Assembly: GCF_030269685.1 (NCBI RefSeq)
Contig: NZ_BSTT01000003.1
Coordinates: 62,001 to 126,000, forward strand
From: Actinomycetospora sp. NBRC 106378
Lineage (GTDB): Bacteria > Actinomycetota > Actinomycetes > Mycobacteriales > Pseudonocardiaceae
Direction of reading: 5' to 3'
Length of the DNA stretch: 64,000 nucleotides
The notes under the pieces are model-generated. The model saw only the letters and a program-made list of their open reading frames with translations, did not search any database and was not told the origin of the DNA. The position numbers and the translations under genes were made by a program. The first letter of the stretch is position 1. Each line of letters opens with the position of its first letter. Shown in pieces: positions 62,674 through 64,000 of this stretch.

Positions 62674-63897
62674 GTGACCGCGATCCTCGACCGTCTCCGC
62701 CCGACCCGCGACGACGGGGCGCCGCCGCCGATCCGGTCCGTGCGGCTCCGGCGGTGGACCGTCGTCGCGGTGGTGGCGGCGCTGCTCGTGGCCGTGCCGG
62801 TCGTCGTCGCGGCCTGGCCCGTGTCGCCGGCGGTGTCGGTGTCGCCGTCGGAGCTGCGTGACCGCGTGGCGGCCTCGCAGGACCTGCCGTGGTCGGGGTA
62901 CGCCGAGGCGACCGGCGGGCTGAACCTGCCCGACGTCGCGCAGTTCTCCGACGTCACGTCGTTGCTCTCGGGCACCTCGCGGCTGCGCGGTTGGTACGCG
63001 GCGCCCGACCGGGTCCGCGTCGACCAGCTCTATCCGGGCGGCGAGCGCAGCCGCTACACGACCGGCACCGGTCAGGTCGTGTGGGACTACGGCGCCCAGC
63101 TGCTCACCTACGTCCGGCGCGACCCGCTCGTGCGTCTCCCGCGCCCCGACGACCTCCTCCCGCCCCAGCTCGCCCGGCGGCTCCTCTCCGGGACCCTTCC
63201 CGACGATCCGGTGGCCGCGTTGCCGGCCCGCCGCGTCGCCGGGGTGGACGCGGCCGGGTTCCGCGTGACCGTGGCCGACCCGCGGACCACCGTCGGCGCT
63301 CTCGACGTGTGGGCCGACCCGACGGACGGGCTGCCGGTCGCGGTCGAGGTGCGCACGAAGAACGCGTCGGGCGCGCTGGCGAGCGGACCCGCCGTCGGGA
63401 CCCGCTTCCTCGAGCTCGACCGCACGACGCCCGACCCGGCCCTGTTCGTCGCCGCGCAGACCCCGGGCGTCGGGGTGACCCGCAGCCCGACCTCCGACCT
63501 GTTCGGCGTGCTCGGCCGGGGGAGCCCCGACGCGGTCCCGGGCACCGTCGACGGGGTCGACCGGGTGGCGCCGCAGCGCGGGTTCGCCGCGATCGGGAAG
63601 TACGGGACGACGCTGTCCCAGCTCATCGTGGTCCCGCTGCCCGCCGACATCGCCGGCTCGCTGCTCGGCAACATCGGCGACGCCGGGTCCGCGGGCCGGA
63701 CCATCACCGTCACGGCGCCCCAGAACGCGCTCGGGCGCACGGCGAACGCGTCGGCAGGGGCGTTGGAGTCCTCGCTGCTGCGACTCGCCGTGCTGCGCGT
63801 GGGCAACCGGGCGTGGGCCGTCGGCGGGCTCGTGACCGACGACGTCCTCGACCGCGCCGTGGCCGACATCGCCGCCGACTCAGCAGGAGCACCGTGA
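62674..63897 (+). CDS. LolA/RseB-like lipoprotein-carrier-fold membrane-anchored protein
   Basis: This 407-aa protein has an N-terminal membrane anchor (about 25-48, WTVVAVVAALLVAVPVVVAAWP), then an extracytoplasmic domain with VDQLYPGGERSRYTTGTGQVVWDYGAQLLTYVRRD, a pattern of the RseB N-domain/LolA half-barrel fold. The C-terminal 130 residues hold a repeated beta pattern ending GNRAWAVGGLVTDDVLDRAV. Such proteins often lie beside an ABC transporter or sigma-factor genes. It is coupled to the next gene by a 4-bp overlap. Function unproven. Confidence 0.7.
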   Translation: MTAILDRLRPTRDDGAPPPIRSVRLRRWTVVAVVAALLVAVPVVVAAWPVSPAVSVSPSELRDRVAASQDLPWSGYAEATGGLNLPDVAQFSDVTSLLSGTSRLRGWYAAPDRVRVDQLYPGGERSRYTTGTGQVVWDYGAQLLTYVRRDPLVRLPRPDDLLPPQLARRLLSGTLPDDPVAALPARRVAGVDAAGFRVTVADPRTTVGALDVWADPTDGLPVAVEVRTKNASGALASGPAVGTRFLELDRTTPDPALFVAAQTPGVGVTRSPTSDLFGVLGRGSPDAVPGTVDGVDRVAPQRGFAAIGKYGTTLSQLIVVPLPADIAGSLLGNIGDAGSAGRTITVTAPQNALGRTANASAGALESSLLRLAVLRVGNRAWAVGGLVTDDVLDRAVADIAADSAGAP

Positions 63898-64000
63898 CCA
63901 ACCCGGGCGACCGTGGTCCCTCCGCCGGCACCGGGGTCCGCACCCCGAGCGAGCCCGTGCCCGTGCAGCGGGCGCGTCCGCTGCCGGGGCCGCCGGTCGA
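63894..64000 (+). CDS. Start of an unidentified gene cut by the window edge
   Basis: GTG 63894 overlaps the preceding stop by 4 bp and follows AGGAG at 7 bp. The 35 codons read VTNPGDRGPSAGTGVRT then a proline-rich stretch, a disordered N-terminus. From context (after a LolA/RseB-like protein) it may begin an ABC transporter ATPase, but no motif is present in what is visible. Confidence 0.55.
   Translation, partial: MTNPGDRGPSAGTGVRTPSEPVPVQRARPLPGPPV

Overview
This 64 kb window has very high GC, GTG starts, 4-bp start/stop overlaps and actinobacterial families throughout. It looks like chromosomal DNA of an actinomycete, most plausibly a Pseudonocardiales member (Pseudonocardia or Actinomycetospora type). 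The genus is inferred from gene style, not proven. No rRNA, tRNA, CRISPR array, transposase or phage gene was seen.

Layout. 1-3.3 kb: the 5' end of glmS, a small conserved unknown, and a divergent pair of citrate-synthase-like genes, one with an N-terminal HTH. 3.3-10.5 kb: a LysR regulator facing a tightly overlapped catabolic operon (LLM flavin monooxygenase, FAH-family hydrolase, ornithine-cyclodeaminase-like enzyme, DapA-like aldolase, gentisate-dioxygenase-like cupin, P450). 10.7-17.5 kb: a BLUF photoreceptor; a minus-strand mini-operon of FAAL, acyl carrier protein, PLP decarboxylase and GNAT; and a divergent phosphotriesterase-like lactonase, tyrosine phosphatase and thioesterase set. 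17.6-22.6 kb: LysR, metallo-beta-lactamase fold hydrolase, alpha/beta hydrolase, acyl-CoA synthetase and hotdog thioesterase.

22.8-44.9 kb: one apparent 22 kb, 15-gene operon centred on a secondary-lipid (Pfa/PUFA-synthase-like) megasynthase. It holds a 2265-aa KS-AT-ACPx3-KR-DH protein, a FabA-type double dehydratase protein without KS-CLF, a PfaD-type enoyl reductase, its own four-activity acetyl-CoA carboxylase (fused AccDA, BCCP, biotin carboxylase), a desaturase, a free ACP, a cyclopropane-synthase-like methyltransferase, a P450, a type II thioesterase, a FAAL and two accessory hydrolases or thioesterases. Malonyl-CoA supply, chain building, desaturation, methyl or cyclopropane modification and hydroxylation are all encoded together. 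The best guess is a modified unsaturated secondary lipid of unknown structure. Short palindromic repeats lie in frame inside several of these genes.

45-51.6 kb: a minus-strand operon that places a sugar-type ABC importer between a phthalate-family ferredoxin reductase and a P450. 51.7-57.5 kb: an MFS transporter with a C-terminal carboxypeptidase-regulatory-like domain, a CurA-type oxidoreductase, a polysaccharide deacetylase, an AraC regulator and a roadblock-like proline-rich protein. 57.5-64 kb: an ABC-2 permease paired with a single protein joining a secreted alpha/beta hydrolase to a cytoplasmic ABC ATPase; a terC gene under a clear yybP-ykoY (Mn2+) riboswitch whose P1 strand is complementary to the Shine-Dalgarno; and a LolA/RseB-like protein followed by the start of a further gene cut by the window edge.
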